From Solen grandis (taxonomy: Eukaryota > Mollusca > Bivalvia > Adapedonta > Solenidae), in the NCBI GenBank assembly GCA_021229015.1, contig CM037792.1:4039136-4103135 (forward strand): a DNA stretch of 64,000 nt, in the 5' to 3' direction. Of the stretch, positions 10,001 through 22,100 are shown piece by piece; the stretch's first letter is position 1, and every line of letters begins with the position of its first letter. The notes under the pieces are model-generated. The model was given only the letters and a program-made list of their open reading frames with translations. It made no database searches and was not told where the DNA came from. The translations under genes and the position numbers were made by a program.

Positions 10001-12744
10001 TCTAGTCACTCATTTAAGAGGACTGGGTTCTTTTTAGGGAGAGATTTAATTATTGCTGAAAAAAAAATGAGACACTGACATGAAACTTTTTACACAGATT
10101 GTATACTGAACCTGCCAGTAACAGAAGACAAGCTGAAAAACTCTGTAGCCAAGGTGTTTGAACAGTGGTGGAAAGATGACCTGAGGGAGAAAGAAGGGCT
10201 TATCATAACTACCTTTGTCTTCATACTAGAGCGCAGTCTTGACCTTCAACCCAAACCTCTTGTATGTACAACTTTTTTTTTCAGTGTCTTGGTGAGGGTG
10301 GGGGAGGCCTAGACAAAGATTTAAAAATCTTGGAATGCTTCAAGTCTTAAGTAAAGTTCAGGAATCTGTATAAGGGATACTGGCATGATTGAAATATATC
10401 CCTAAGTTATGTGCTATATAAAGTTGATGGAAAACAAGAAAAAAGGAAAAGAAAAATATGTAATGCATTTTTTATCAAAATAAAACACTCATTTAATTTA
10501 ATCTGAAAAAGTTAGCAAATTCTTTGTAGTGTGTTTTCCCAGAATACACACAATCTGCCAAATCCAGACTCCAGTAGTTAGGTAGATAATTCAACGTGTG
10601 CACAGTTAGTTTTCAGCAGTGATTATCAATTCAATTTGTGTGTATCCATGTTGACAAACTAGCAAAATGACAAGTTTATTTCTATATCAAGGCATTGAAT
10701 AGGGCTGTGTTTTGCCAGACTGTATCAGGTATGATTTATATTGCAATACAGAACTAACAATATGAGTAAAATATATGTAGAAACTTGCTTGAACTAAAGA
10801 AATTTATTACATACAAAATTTTAGTGCTAATACATGTAACATGTTTAATACAACAAGCAACATTTTAAAGAAACCTCACATGATGTATTCCAAAAAATAC
10901 TGAGTATTCATTCAGTTTAATCTTTAACTAGGATTGATATTCAGAGAGAGATAGAAAATTAGTAAGTAAATAGCATGTATCTGGGAATCAAAATATTCGT
11001 TAATTCCTCATAAGAAGGGGCATTTTCTTTCAGAGCTTTGGAGAATTTTTTATATTTTTGGCACCATGATTCGTTTAACAATCAGTTCTTTCAGAACACA
11101 TGTACAACTGATACAGTGAATCAATACAGACTTCCTATTCAATACATGCATTTCTTGAAAGGCTTGTAGCAATATATGAACCAGTGAACAAGATATGAAA
11201 TTGTATAAGTCGGTGGTATTTAACAACAGTATATAAGAACAGCCATAGTTGTGAAAAAAAAAGAAAAGTGTAAAGTGGACACCTGACAGAAAGCTCATTT
11301 AAACTTTATTTTTCAGATTGCAGACATCAAGAGGGTGTATGCCCTTCATGATGTTATCAACCTTGTTGACTTGAATAGTGAGAGCAGCACCAACTTTAAA
11401 AATCTCCTGCAGAGATGTTTCATATCACCCAGTACATAAAACAAGATGAGGTATAACTCTGATTATTTTTTGTTCCAGACACAATATGCCCTGTGGCTTG
11501 TAAACTTATTACAATAAAATGTAATTGAAAAATCAGATATAAATTTTTTTATTCTTGTGATTTTTTCACCACAAAAAAAAATGATTATTTTTTATAATAT
11601 AATGAAGTAGATCACCTTTCTTCATGATTTATTGTTAAAAAAAACGTTGGTTGATATTGTATAGGATGTCATTCTTACAAATAAGATCAAATTTGTTCCT
11701 TCAAAGTTTATTGAAATGGGATCCAGGGCAAAAATTTTACTGATTTTCCTCAGTCAGTCGTTCCAAAATAAAAAGTTTTCTTGACCTTTTTACATACTCA
11801 GAGATATTGATGTGTTTGATTTGTATGTATTCAATGATGAGTTGCATAAAAATTTGTGTTTCACTCACTGTCACACATTTTTGATTGAGGTATGACCCTT
11901 AAACTAAGAAAATTTCTGTTACATTACAAAATGATTAAATTGCATTTGATGGCATTTGTGTCCTATGCAAATCTCTATTTTCTGTATACACCAGTATATT
12001 CAGTTGATGTTGTTTTTTTTCTTTTAACCATGGCCAGTTCATATGTATCTTCCCCTCTGATCGTTGATTTTTTTTAATTCAATCATTTTTCCCGTGATTA
12101 TCCCAGGATTTTCCTTTGCAACTCAAGAAAATTGTGTTTTTACCCAAAATATGGTACAAAGGTTTCTTCCCTTTCGTCTGAAAAAAAGTTGTCTTTGAAA
12201 TCATGACAATACATGTATATGTTAAAGCAGAAGAGAAAATGATACTAACACTGTTTAAAACATGGCATTATTACAGGGCCTGAAGTTCCTGAGCTATGTC
12301 ATGACACTGGATGAAGACTTCACTGAGGTTCTGCACAAGACAATAAAGAATCACCTGCTATCTGTTCCCAGGTAAGTGGTAATTAGCCTGTACCCCTACT
12401 TGCTTACATTGTAATTGTCATATGTATATGAAAATAAAATCTTTTTTTGATCACTGGCATGGCCAGCTAGAAATATAAAACACTAGTTAACCAAAATATT
12501 GACTGAAATAAGCTCAAATTTAAAGAGGAATTGGTTTATTTATACTTAAATTATGTTCCCTGCAGTGACTGTAACTTCTGTTTTCCATGTCCAGGGCCCG
12601 GAGTGAAAAGTTTGGAGAGATTTATTTCCGCGCCTGGGGAGACTGAGTGGTTTAGGGACAGGAAACCTTTGAGACCGGTGCATACAAGACATCATGTATC
12701 ATGCTGTGTATGCCCAGCCAGTCCTGGCACCTTTATTGAGGAAG
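6952..12744 (+). CDS. NCAPG2: Condensin-2 complex subunit G2, N-terminal exons (partial, with frame lesions)
   Basis: Condensin-II subunit G2 is a HEAT-repeat protein of about 1,140 residues that binds the kleisin NCAPH2 and helps compact mitotic chromosomes in the nucleus. Seven exons are recognisable: 6952-7032, 7751-7864, 9486-9621, 10098-10261, 11317-11450, 12277-12371 and 12595-12744. Their peptides follow the vertebrate protein in order: start MVKREKL; SKKQIQYIWERTAEVF; a helix ending ELIQLAGLLQDCILNLP; VFEQWWKDDLREKEG; RVYALHDVINLVDL; GLKFLSYVMTLDEDF; GEIYFRAW then CIQDIMYHAVYA. Only about the first 280 residues are present, because the gene meets a 100-N gap at 12,952. Exon 5 is 134 nt where phase needs 135, and exon 7 has several frame breaks. 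This could be a real gene with assembly indels near a contig end or a truncated pseudogene. The family assignment is firm and its intactness is not. Confidence 0.82.
7433..7673 (+). mobile_element. TTAA-flanked MITE, copy 1
   Basis: A 241-bp unit bounded by TTAA on both sides, with termini CCCTTTCCCTCATA... and ...TATGAGGGAAAGGG as inverted repeats. The central region carries a palindrome around GCCTGTGAGTTACTCGCAGG, flanked by CAGCATAAAACCTGATCA and its complement. TTAA target duplication and CCC termini are hallmarks of the piggyBac superfamily; the superfamily call is inference. It lies in an NCAPG2-like intron. Confidence 0.8.
7751..7864 (+). CDS. NCAPG2: NCAPG2-like exon 2
   Basis: Acceptor tttttcag, donor gtaatt (weak but GT). 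It is 114 nt, phase 0 at both ends. The encoded peptide includes SKKQIQYIWERTAEVFSSIL, which aligns with the SRKQKEELWQRLKNLL stretch of the vertebrate protein. Confidence 0.75.
8340..8750 (+). repeat. Diverged hairpin-headed repeat fragment
   Basis: It begins near CGCTTCACCTGAGCACATG with TGCTCAGGTTAAGC as the returning arm. Body phrases such as CATGAAACTTGGTCAGAATG recur twice (8,475 and 8,805). It is related in layout to the element at 5,795. It is intronic and has no conserved coding content. Confidence 0.45.
9486..9621 (+). CDS. NCAPG2: NCAPG2-like exon 3
   Basis: Acceptor ccctttcag, donor G|gtgcat, 136 nt, ending in phase 1. The peptide runs VQHPCENIDSHLSEVIKSL through DICDELIQLAGLLQ, matching the long helix before ILNGILYALPESE of the vertebrate protein. 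The G left over joins AT of the next exon to give Asp. Confidence 0.78.
9795..10020 (-). repeat. Diverged SINE copy with an internal 30-bp tandem duplication
   Basis: Shared words with the SINE body are GAGCCACATTATCTTGA, TATGCTGAGCACTAAGCAAG and ATATATCAAAATACCATTTT. Within it a 30-bp unit beginning CATTTCCATGACATCAG is perfectly duplicated (9,940-9,969 and 9,970-9,999). It lies in an intron between NCAPG2-like exons 3 and 4. Confidence 0.6.
10098..10261 (+). CDS. NCAPG2: NCAPG2-like exon 4
   Basis: Acceptor tacacag, donor gtatgt, 164 nt, phase 1 in and phase 0 out. The peptide DCILNLPVTEDKLKNSVAKV then FEQWWKDDLREKEG then FVFILERSLDLQPK is the clearest match to NCAPG2 (CVTWWEKGLPAKE and MLLRRSLETK in vertebrates). 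Confidence 0.85.
11317..11450 (+). CDS. NCAPG2: NCAPG2-like exon 5, one base short
   Basis: Acceptor tttcag, donor gtataa. It is entered in phase 0 and exon 6 also starts in phase 0, so the length should be a multiple of 3, but it is 134. The frame runs IADIKRVYALHDVINLVDLN through CFISPS and meets TAA. Shifting by one base restores YIKQDE, which matches the conserved YIKKEE just before the next exon. A single-base deletion near 11,430 explains both facts. Confidence 0.75.
12277..12371 (+). CDS. NCAPG2: NCAPG2-like exon 6
   Basis: Acceptor attacag, donor gtaagt, 95 nt, phase 0 in and phase 2 out. GLKFLSYVMTLDEDFTEVLH then KTIKNHLLSVP aligns with GRRFLSCLFNWNINFIKMIH and GTIKNQLQGL of the vertebrate protein. 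Confidence 0.85.
12595..12744 (+). pseudogene. NCAPG2: NCAPG2-like exon 7 with frame breaks
   Basis: Acceptor tgtccag, donor gtgagt. It begins in frame as ARSEKFGEIYFRAWGD and then meets TGA and TAG. The family sequence resumes two frames away as CIQDIMYHAVYAQP and LAPLLRK. A short middle piece ETFET reads in the original frame. The 41 bases between TGG and TGC are one short of the length expected from the vertebrate protein. At least two lesions are needed. It lies about 200 bp from the N gap, where consensus quality is often poor, so error and decay cannot be separated here. Confidence 0.65.
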
Positions 12745-12951
12745 GTGAGTGTCCTTGTCAGCCCCATTTTTATATCCCTGCTAAACAGCCATTGTTCTCG
12801 AAAATACTTAAGAACAATTTCAGGCTCAAAATTGAATTATCATATTCAAATTCCTATTGAAACTAAGGGCATAGCTTAAGTTTGAGTATGAAAAAACATA
12901 CAAAGTACCATTTTTATTTTCAAACATGGGGCCCGGACTATTTGGAATGTT

Positions 12952-13051
12952 NNNNNNNNNNNNNNNNNNNNNNNNNNNNNNNNNNNNNNNNNNNNNNNNN
13001 NNNNNNNNNNNNNNNNNNNNNNNNNNNNNNNNNNNNNNNNNNNNNNNNNNN
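12952..13051. other. Scaffold gap of 100 N
   Basis: Exactly 100 N, the usual placeholder for a gap of unknown size. It separates the truncated NCAPG2-like gene from the truncated PKHD1L1-like gene. Confidence 0.98.
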
Positions 13052-13098
13052 TAGTGAAAATTAAAATGATTTTTTTGGTAAAATGTTTATGTTTACAG

Positions 13099-13172
13099 GT
13101 AAACCAGTGGCACATACCTGGACATTGCTTGATGGTACAGTACAAGCAGGTGCAACCCAAATAACTCTTGTG
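13099..13172 (+). CDS. PKHD1L1: PKHD1L1-like exon, end of G8 domain 1
   Basis: First recognisable exon after the gap: acceptor gtttacag, donor gtgagt, entered with two codon bases and leaving in phase 0. The peptide GKPVAHTWTLLDGTVQAGAT is the segment that closes a G8 domain and starts the following beta strands (TWT.L..TV..G). The preceding G8 exons are missing, so this is an internal exon. Confidence 0.82.
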
Positions 13173-16100
13173 GTGAGTGACAAAGTTTATACAAAACTTT
13201 TGGCCGAATATTGGGATTTTCTCATTGATCATAAAAAATGTACAAATTTATATCATTCACTATAAAAGATAACCTGTCATCAACCAGTCATTAATGACAA
13301 CAAATATCATGGTTATACATTAAGCATGTGCATTTTCCAAATGTAAATAGAAGACAGTCGGATATTATACCAATGGCAAGTCTGGTGACAGATTATACAG
13401 GATAAGTTCATCCAATTGGCTGATTCATAAATATTGCAGTTGAAGAGTCTCTGGTCAAATGTCCAGCCATGTGTGATTTTATAATTCTGTAGATATTCCG
13501 TTGATATCCAACAATGCTAGTTCTACCCTTCACAGAAGTTCGGGCAATTTAGGAATCAGGCATATTGGGTAATTATGTCTCCCTCAATATTTATATGGGA
13601 GAGACATATTGTCTTTGTTAGAGTTGTCTGTCCGTTCGTCTGTCTGGAGGAGAAGTGTCATGCACAAGAACTGTAATTTTGCACATCATATATTAGGAAT
13701 TATTTCCCTTTGTTATATTTCATACTTAATTTTTATCCGAAGCATTACTCATGCACTATAAGACATATAACCTTGAAACTTCACAGGTGAATAGACCTCA
13801 CAAAGGAGAATTGCTGTGCGGAGGAACCTTAATTCTGCAAATCATATTTTCTGAGTTTATGCCCTTTGTTTATTATATTTATTTCGTATAGTAACTTTTG
13901 TCCGGAGCATAACTTGTGCACTATAAGACATAAAACCGTGAAGCTTCATAGGTGGTTAGACATTATGGTCAAGAATTGCAATACACTTAGAGCAAAATCC
14001 ATTTACAAGGTTTCATATAGGAGTTTTTCCCCTTTTATGCAATTTCGTATCTTTAAGATAACTCCTGCTTGACTCATGCTATTGAAATTAAATTTCATTT
14101 ATGGAGAGAAATTAATGAGAGAAAGTGTCATGCACAAGGTTCATAACCCTGGCCTCAGTATTTTTTTAGTTATTCCTCCTTTTCACAATTTCTTGACCTC
14201 AAGATAACTCGAACCTGTTCTGCCTATGCTATTGAAACAAAATTTTAGTTATGGAAAGAAATGGATAAGAGGAAGGGTCACACACAAGGTCCATAACTCT
14301 GGGCAGCTTCATTAATATAGTCAGCCCTTTAACTTTAACTATTTGCATATGTCAGTGTGTGCCTTAGTGTATGTGTATGTGTGAGGGGAAGCGGGTGGTG
14401 GGAGACATCAGTTTTCTATGAAAACACCACAAGTCTCCCTGTCTAAAGTGTTTAAAGGATTACCGGTATATCTTGAAATTTTATATTGTTTTTGTCAAGA
14501 TGCTTCATCAAGGGATTAACTCAGCGATAGCTCAAGATTATTACAGGCAGGAAAGAGCCAGTACAGTTCCTGATATGGTTTTTAATTACTGAACAGTGTG
14601 GTGCATTTCTCCATGCCTTCTTACATAATGTTATTTGATATAATTTTGTAAGGGATGAAAAATATTTATATTAGATTTGTTGCTTGTCTTTTCTTGAAAT
14701 TGTCTATAATAGTGATTTTGATATTTAAAATTTAGATCCATCTGTGGAGTGTTATATTGTATTTTTCACAAAACCAAGTGTACACATACTTGCTGTTTTT
14801 GTACTTAAACCCTTTTCTACTAACAATAAGAACAACATATGGCTATGGGAACACAGGTTGTTAAATAAATTACACCACATTATTATTCAAACCTTTTGTT
14901 TTACCAGTTACCAACTAGAAATGAAGATCTCCTATTCATAGTCCTATTGCTAATATCACCTTCACCAGCCAGTACAAAAACCAAATATGACTGGTACTAT
15001 CGTCAATGAATACTGTGTTAAGTGAATAAGCAAGTACCAGTAGTGCAGCAAAAAAAGATATAACATCATTTTCCTGTATGCCAACAACAACAGTCTTTCA
15101 GCCTAATTTTGTTGACAATTGTGTCAAAAGTTTTTTCATTTTTAATTTTACAGGAAGCAGTACCCGGCTGGAAAGTCGGATACTCAATTGTTATTTCCTG
15201 CACTGGTCACAGACATTCACAAGGAGAAACGGAGGTGCGCGTTATTACAGCTGTTTCATCGGATTATCGCACACTGACATTGAACACTCCCCTAGAGTAT
15301 GTGCATTTTGGCGAGGATGAAATACATCAGTAAGTAAGAGTTGTGATTGAAGTTTTCTGCACCATGATTAAAATGAAAAATTAAATTAAAACATTGGAAT
15401 TAGTACCTGGAATAACTGCCTGATTTTCTCTTCAAAATGGACCTTACAAGTATTTAGGGATATGTTAAAATTGATTTCAGGCTAACCAATAACTCTTCTA
15501 GGATTATAGGAAGTCAATGGTTGACATGGTTATATCAAAACAATATGTTTGTAATACTGTTTATGGGCAGTTGACCTAGGCATGAATTGGAAAGATGGAG
15601 CATAACCCTTTGCTTATAGACTGATAGATGCATTTAGATGCATTAGAACATAACACAGGATCAGAACAGTTAGCTCTTTGCAGGGTCATCTCTGTTTGCT
15701 CATGCAAGGGTTACATGTATATATTCACATCTAAATTAGGGATAGGTCTTTATGTTTGTTTGGGTGGAGAGGGGTGTGGGTTGACTTTAAATGGGGATAT
15801 ACAGTCATGTATTTTTGTTTCAGTGGAGTTACCATAAAACTTCGAGGAGAGGTTGGATTACTGACGAGAAATGTGAAAGTTGAGGGCAATCAGAATGCTG
15901 GATGGAATCAAACGATTGAAAAATGTGATAATGGGTTTGATACAGGTAAATTAAAAGGTGTCATTTTGATTGGAACTAAATTGCTAGTTAAGGCAGTTCA
16001 ATGGCAGTCCTTTAGTAGTTATATACTCATTTTTTTGCCATTTTTTAAACAGTCTTTCAGAGTTGTACTTATTATTCTCACTGACAGTGACAGATTTACT

Positions 16101-19100
16101 GCAAAGTTGTTGAAATTGTTTAGCAGTTTTTAATGGTAGGTTATAGGTAATAGATGTATATAGTTAATCAGGCAGCCTTCAGGCTGGTGATAGTTCAGCC
16201 AAAATCCCATATGAGCAGCAGAAATAATGGCACTAGGAAGTTCTACATTTACATGACCTGAAGAAACATTGTACCCATTTATACACCTCGGTGGAGGTGA
16301 ATTTCTTGCTCTAGGAAACCTAACCGAGATTCAAACCAAGGACCCCACGTAATCCAGAATTGTGCTTCTTACCAGATGTACTGAATAATCTCTCTCAAAA
16401 CATTTGATTTTTAATAAACTTCTTTAAAACATATTTTAGTGAATATTATCAATAATTAATGGTAATGCCATGCAGTATTGTTAATGACTTAGGATTTCAT
16501 AAACCTGTCATTCTTGTATCTATTTAAGTATACAACTAATATAATATACCTTATCCATGACTGTCAAATATTTGATTTTAAAATAAATGAACAAAATGTA
16601 CAATATATATTCCCAACTTAAGGCTTTGTACTCACATATCACGACTGTGGAGAATCAGCAAAACTTGTCAAAGCCTTGTTGGCTAATTATTTGTTATACA
16701 TTTTGTTTAATTGTTATGTCAATTTTTCTGTTACAAAACAAGCAAAATATACAAATTAAAGCAAACAAAATGTACAGCTTAAGAACTGCCTGATAACTGT
16801 TCAGGCAGTTTTTAAGCTGTGCATTTTTATTTATCTAAGGTAATACTATTAAACTGGGAAGGTGAAGAAAACTGCTCATATAATAGAATGTCTTCATTGT
16901 TATAACTGCTTTAAAATGGCTGCATATGTAACTACTCAATGAAATTAACTGTGAACGCTAAATCAACTGCCTTCCATTATGGCTAGGGATATATTTATTT
17001 AAAAGGCAAACATACCAACTTTAATAAATTGCATAAGCTTGTTACAGGCCTCTTTTTTGCATGCAGTGGGTTAAATAGTCTGATCCATTTTCAATGCCAA
17101 GTAAGGTATTTCTTTTTTAATGGATCAGATGAAAGTATTGCTGATGCTTACAAAAAGAATATGCTATTTAAAATTTCTAGGTTTGATTCACTGAGATCTA
17201 GTGCTTAAAGTATATTTAGAATGCTTAATTAGTGAATTTGGATAAGAAAATTGAACTGAATTTAGTAAAGTTATTAAATATAAACATGTTTTTGGTATAA
17301 ATATACAGGGAATCAGTGTAATGGCTTGATGCAACTATGTATGACTGAAATACTGTTGAGGTGATAATAATTAAACATCGAATAACAAAAAAATACATAT
17401 GAAATATGGTAAACTTTTTATTGTGTCAGATGCTTTTACAGCAGAGGTGACACATAGGGGTCACTTTTCTGTTGTCTGTCTGTCAGTCACATTTTTTCGT
17501 CATGCTTGTCTGTCATACTTTTTTGTCATGCTTCACCAAGTGACACATGTGTTCCAAAGAACACTCTCATTTGTTTTTAAAGTCATATTGACCTTTTGGA
17601 AAATATATTCACATAGATTAGCTTTTACATGAGTTGAGGGTATCCAGATCATTTATCATTTTACTTATAGCATTAACGGTTTTGCAAGAGTAAATTTCAG
17701 AAACCATGGATGTTAATGAATCACCATACAAGACATAAGTATTTGCATTTAAATACTTGCATATAGAATGCATGACTTTTCTCTCTTAGTTGAATAATAT
17801 TAACTATGGAAGTGTTTGTATTTTTCTCATAGGTGAATTTGCTACGCAGACATGCTTCCAAGGAAGATTTGGGGAGGAAGAAGGGTCAGACAGAATTGGT
17901 GCCATGATTATGATTAGCCAACCTGCAAACAGCAGTGGTCAGGTAGCTCAAGCGCATCTGTCATATACAGAGATATATTTTGCTGGCCAAGCATTCCGTC
18001 TTGGAAGATATCCAGTGCACTTCCATTTAAATGGAGATATGTCAATGTCATACGTTAATGGTTGCGCAATCCACAAAACATTCAACCGTGCAGTGAATGT
18101 TCATGGGTCCCATAATGCTCTGATTAAAAACAATGTTGTCTACGATGTCATGGGAGGAGCTTTATTCCTGGAGGATGGTATCGAAACAGGAAACGTATTC
18201 AGCCACAATCTTGTAATGTTTGTCAAATCAAGTACCAGTTTGCTTAATGACGACATAACACCTGCTGCTATGTGGGTAACCAATCCAAATAACACTGTTA
18301 CTCATAACCATTTTTGCTGTGGTACCCACTTTGGAATTTGGTTAAGAATGCATGAGCACCCAGATGGACCATCTTTTACCACAAGCATATGCCCTAGGCG
18401 AGTGCCGTTGGGGCTTTTCAGTAACAATACTGCTCATTCACAGGGCTGGTTTGGTGTGTGGGTCTTTCAAGCATATTTCCCAAATGTTGATGCAAGGTGT
18501 GATGGTAATGCAGAAGTAGCTCAGGCTGTTATCCATTCAATGACTGTCTGGAATTGTGAAAAAGGTGCTGAGTTAGTTGACTTTGGTGGCATTTTGTTTA
18601 CAGATTTTGTAGGTTTTCAAAACAAACTGGCAGGGGTAGAATACAAACTAGCTATGGGCATGCCACAAAGGGATGAAACAAAGAATGCAGGGTGCAGGAA
18701 TTGCACAATTGTTGGAAAGGCAACTTCTAATGCCCTACAAAATGAATATGATGCGACCGAGGTTGGAATTGTCTTACCGTTTGGAGAAGGATTCTTTTTA
18801 CGGGATGTTAAATTTGCAAACTTTGAAACCAGAACATGTTTGAAGTTTACAGAAATTCAAGGTACTTGTAGTGACAAATGTGGAGGATGGACCATTTACA
18901 CTCAAGGGCTTGTCTTTGGTGCAGATGGCAGTATTGCACCTAAAATACTTATGCGTTGGGAACATGAGGCTGTCATTGTAGATTTGGATGGCAGTTTTGT
19001 GGGTACACCATCAGCAGCAGGGAGCAAAATTGTTCCAAAAGTGGGCACATGTTTTCCAAGTACATGCCAACTATTACCTAATTTCCACAATTCTGGAGTT

Positions 19101-22100
19101 GATGTCTACTACTGCCCTCCTTCTGTCAACTTTCATCGCTTAGCCTTTAATAACATCAGTCCAAAGTCATTGGAAGGCAAGAACCTATCTCTTACGAATT
19201 CCTTTGGATCATGTCTATCATTCTACAGGACCCACAGAATCACGCATGCCCCTGGCTGGACTGGTGCCCTTATTAACAATGAAGCCTATACCTTCACATT
19301 CGTCAATGCTGAAAATATGGTCAACATAACATTCAGTGGAGTATTTGGTGGTTATGGGGTAAGAATATATGATATTGTTGTGTATATAGCTCTTTTCTCC
19401 TCTCATTCATGTTTGGTCATTATGTACTAGCTATTGTTTTTTAAGGGCTTATATGTATTTAAATTCAGACACTTTAATAAAATGCAGCATTGTATAAATA
19501 TTTAAGAAGTTGTATTAAATTACTATAATTCAAGTCAATGATAGCACGTCATAATTATTTATTATTTTCATCACTATATTAAAGCCCATACTACAAAGTT
19601 ACAAATTAATAAGAAAAATTAAAAACAATCTAGTTAATTATCTTTTGACAGTATGTTACCTTCCAGTTATTTGACATTTTAGCTCATATCAAGCTGCTAA
19701 CATAATATGCATTAAGTGATGTATTCATTTTATATTATTGTCCACAATGTTTGAAAATGTGTCAAAAATTGCATTGACAATTAACTGGGAGGTAACAAAG
19801 TTTGGGTTCAATCCCCAAAAGTGATATACTCAAGTTGTTAAAAAAAGCACTGGTATATATCTCATGTCCTCAAATACTGTGACAAGCTCGTTAAAATATA
19901 AACAAACAATGGCATCCATTTTATTTTGTAGCCGGGTGAATGCAATGTGATACGCTTCCTTGTCCTACAAGAACCCGACATTGTGAATTTAAATGGCTCA
20001 TCAGTTATGGTGCCAAAATACACTGGAGGTGATGGGACATTTACTTGTTTGACCTCTGGTATTGTAAATGGAGACTGGTTTTACAAGGATGGATACGTCA
20101 ATGTTGCCAGTACGTAGAATTGTCAGGTTTCCTAATTGTTTTTTTTGTTGTTGTTTTTTAATCTTTTTTTATTTTTATTTTTTTATCTTAGGTTTTCTTA
20201 TTGTTATGTATAACCTTTACACTTTGTGGAGAATTGTTTGAACTGTCTAAATATATATAGTCGAAAATACATTTTTCATCTATTTTAAATAAGTATGTCA
20301 AAAGTTCATTAGTTCTATTTATCATAATGCATTTTCATTTCTAAATTTCAACTTTGTACTACCAATGTGGGAAACCCATGAGCGCTCATTCCATTACTCC
20401 ATACATCACCCATGGGATTATTATTATGCCACTTAGACATCTTTCTACCCGATTGTGAGATTGATGCGGTTACTTCCCCCTGATATACAGAACAATTCTG
20501 TAGCCACCGATTTGATTGGCTTATACAAAGGTCAATTTGAGACGACCCTCTATACGATGTGGTCAGATTCAGTTAGCATACTGAATCTGATTATAATGAT
20601 TATAATTGGTTTATATGCCATTTAAAGTTCAGTAAAATAATATCCATCATGTCATAAACTTGTACATAATATACTCACAAGGTAAAGGGTCAATAAGAAA
20701 ATATATACATTAAAATTTCCTCATTGTGAGGCAGTTTTATTTTTATGCCCCACCAACTCTGTTTTGGGGCATGTAGATTTTAGTCTGTGTCCATCCATGT
20801 GTCTGTCCGTCACACCTCAAGTTTACCTTTGAATTTAAGCTTTTTTTCTAAGATGAAGATTTCACATCTTTATGAAACTAGGTATACATGTACATCATGA
20901 TATGATCTATTTAATATTTATGCAAACTTATGGCTGTGACCTATATTTCACAGTTGGATGAACATAGTAAAATTGTTTGTTCTGCCTCAGGTTTACCTTT
21001 GTGTTTCAGCTTTTTCTTTGAAGATGACTTCAAATCTTTATGAAACTAGGTACACATGTACATCATGATACAATTTTTTAACACTAATGCAAATTTATGG
21101 CTGTTACCTATATTTCATGATTGGATAAACATGGTAAAATTGGTTGTTCTGCCCCAGCTTTACCTTTGTGTTTAAGCTACTGTTTCTACAAAGCTAACTC
21201 CACATCATCATGAAACATTATACAAATGTACATCATTGTATTAACTTATAAATATACAAGCAAATATTTGGTTCTGACCATATCCCAGTGGGACATTAGT
21301 GTTGCAGTGATCAGAGACACATTTTCTTGTTGCAGTGTGGGATCAATGTCATACTATTTAAATGTATGTGTGTATGTTTGAAAAAAAAAAGACACTGACT
21401 AGCAAAATTTGTCAAGTTGTGAATCTAATATCATAAATTTTAATGAAGAAATTACAAAGGAAAGAATAACCTTATATGTATAATGTTTGTGAAACAATGT
21501 ATAGTATGATTATTTCTTTTAAGAGTGGGTTCTTTTGCCTTGTAGTGAAAGGTCCAGATGCAACATCAACTAGGAAACGACGTTCCAGTTCCTCTGCAGG
21601 AGGTATTGCCAACCCGGACAACAAGAATGTTCAACTTGTCATTAACAAGTGCTTCTTTACAAATTGCACACCACCCATAGATCCAGAAACATTGCCTCCT
21701 GCATCAGAGCGACCTAACCCCTTTTATCTGTGGTCTAATACATCTATGTGGATAAAAAACACAACAACCAACATGGTTGTCAACAATGGTACTGGAAGTT
21801 ACGGGCTACCAAAGGCTGGTGATAGTGTATTCATAAAAAAAGGTTTGTTTTTACATTACCTGTTAGAAACACTGTTAAACAAAATTTCTATTTTGGTATA
21901 TTGTATTTGTTCAAACATAACAATAATCTAGAGATAAAGCAACTTAAATTACAAAATAAAAAAAAACTTAAATTGCAAAGAATGTCATGCATTGCAATCT
22001 TTTAAAACAAAAGCATGCAATTGCTCATTATCGTGAGATTATATTATTGTTCATTATATAGTGTTCATTGCATGACTCAGTTTCGTAGCTCAAAGGTCAA

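Noticed and set aside
12531..12860. 109-residue frame overlapping NCAPG2-like exon 7
   Set aside because: Wrong frame for the recognisable GEIYFRAW and CIQDIMYHA segments, and it crosses both splice sites.
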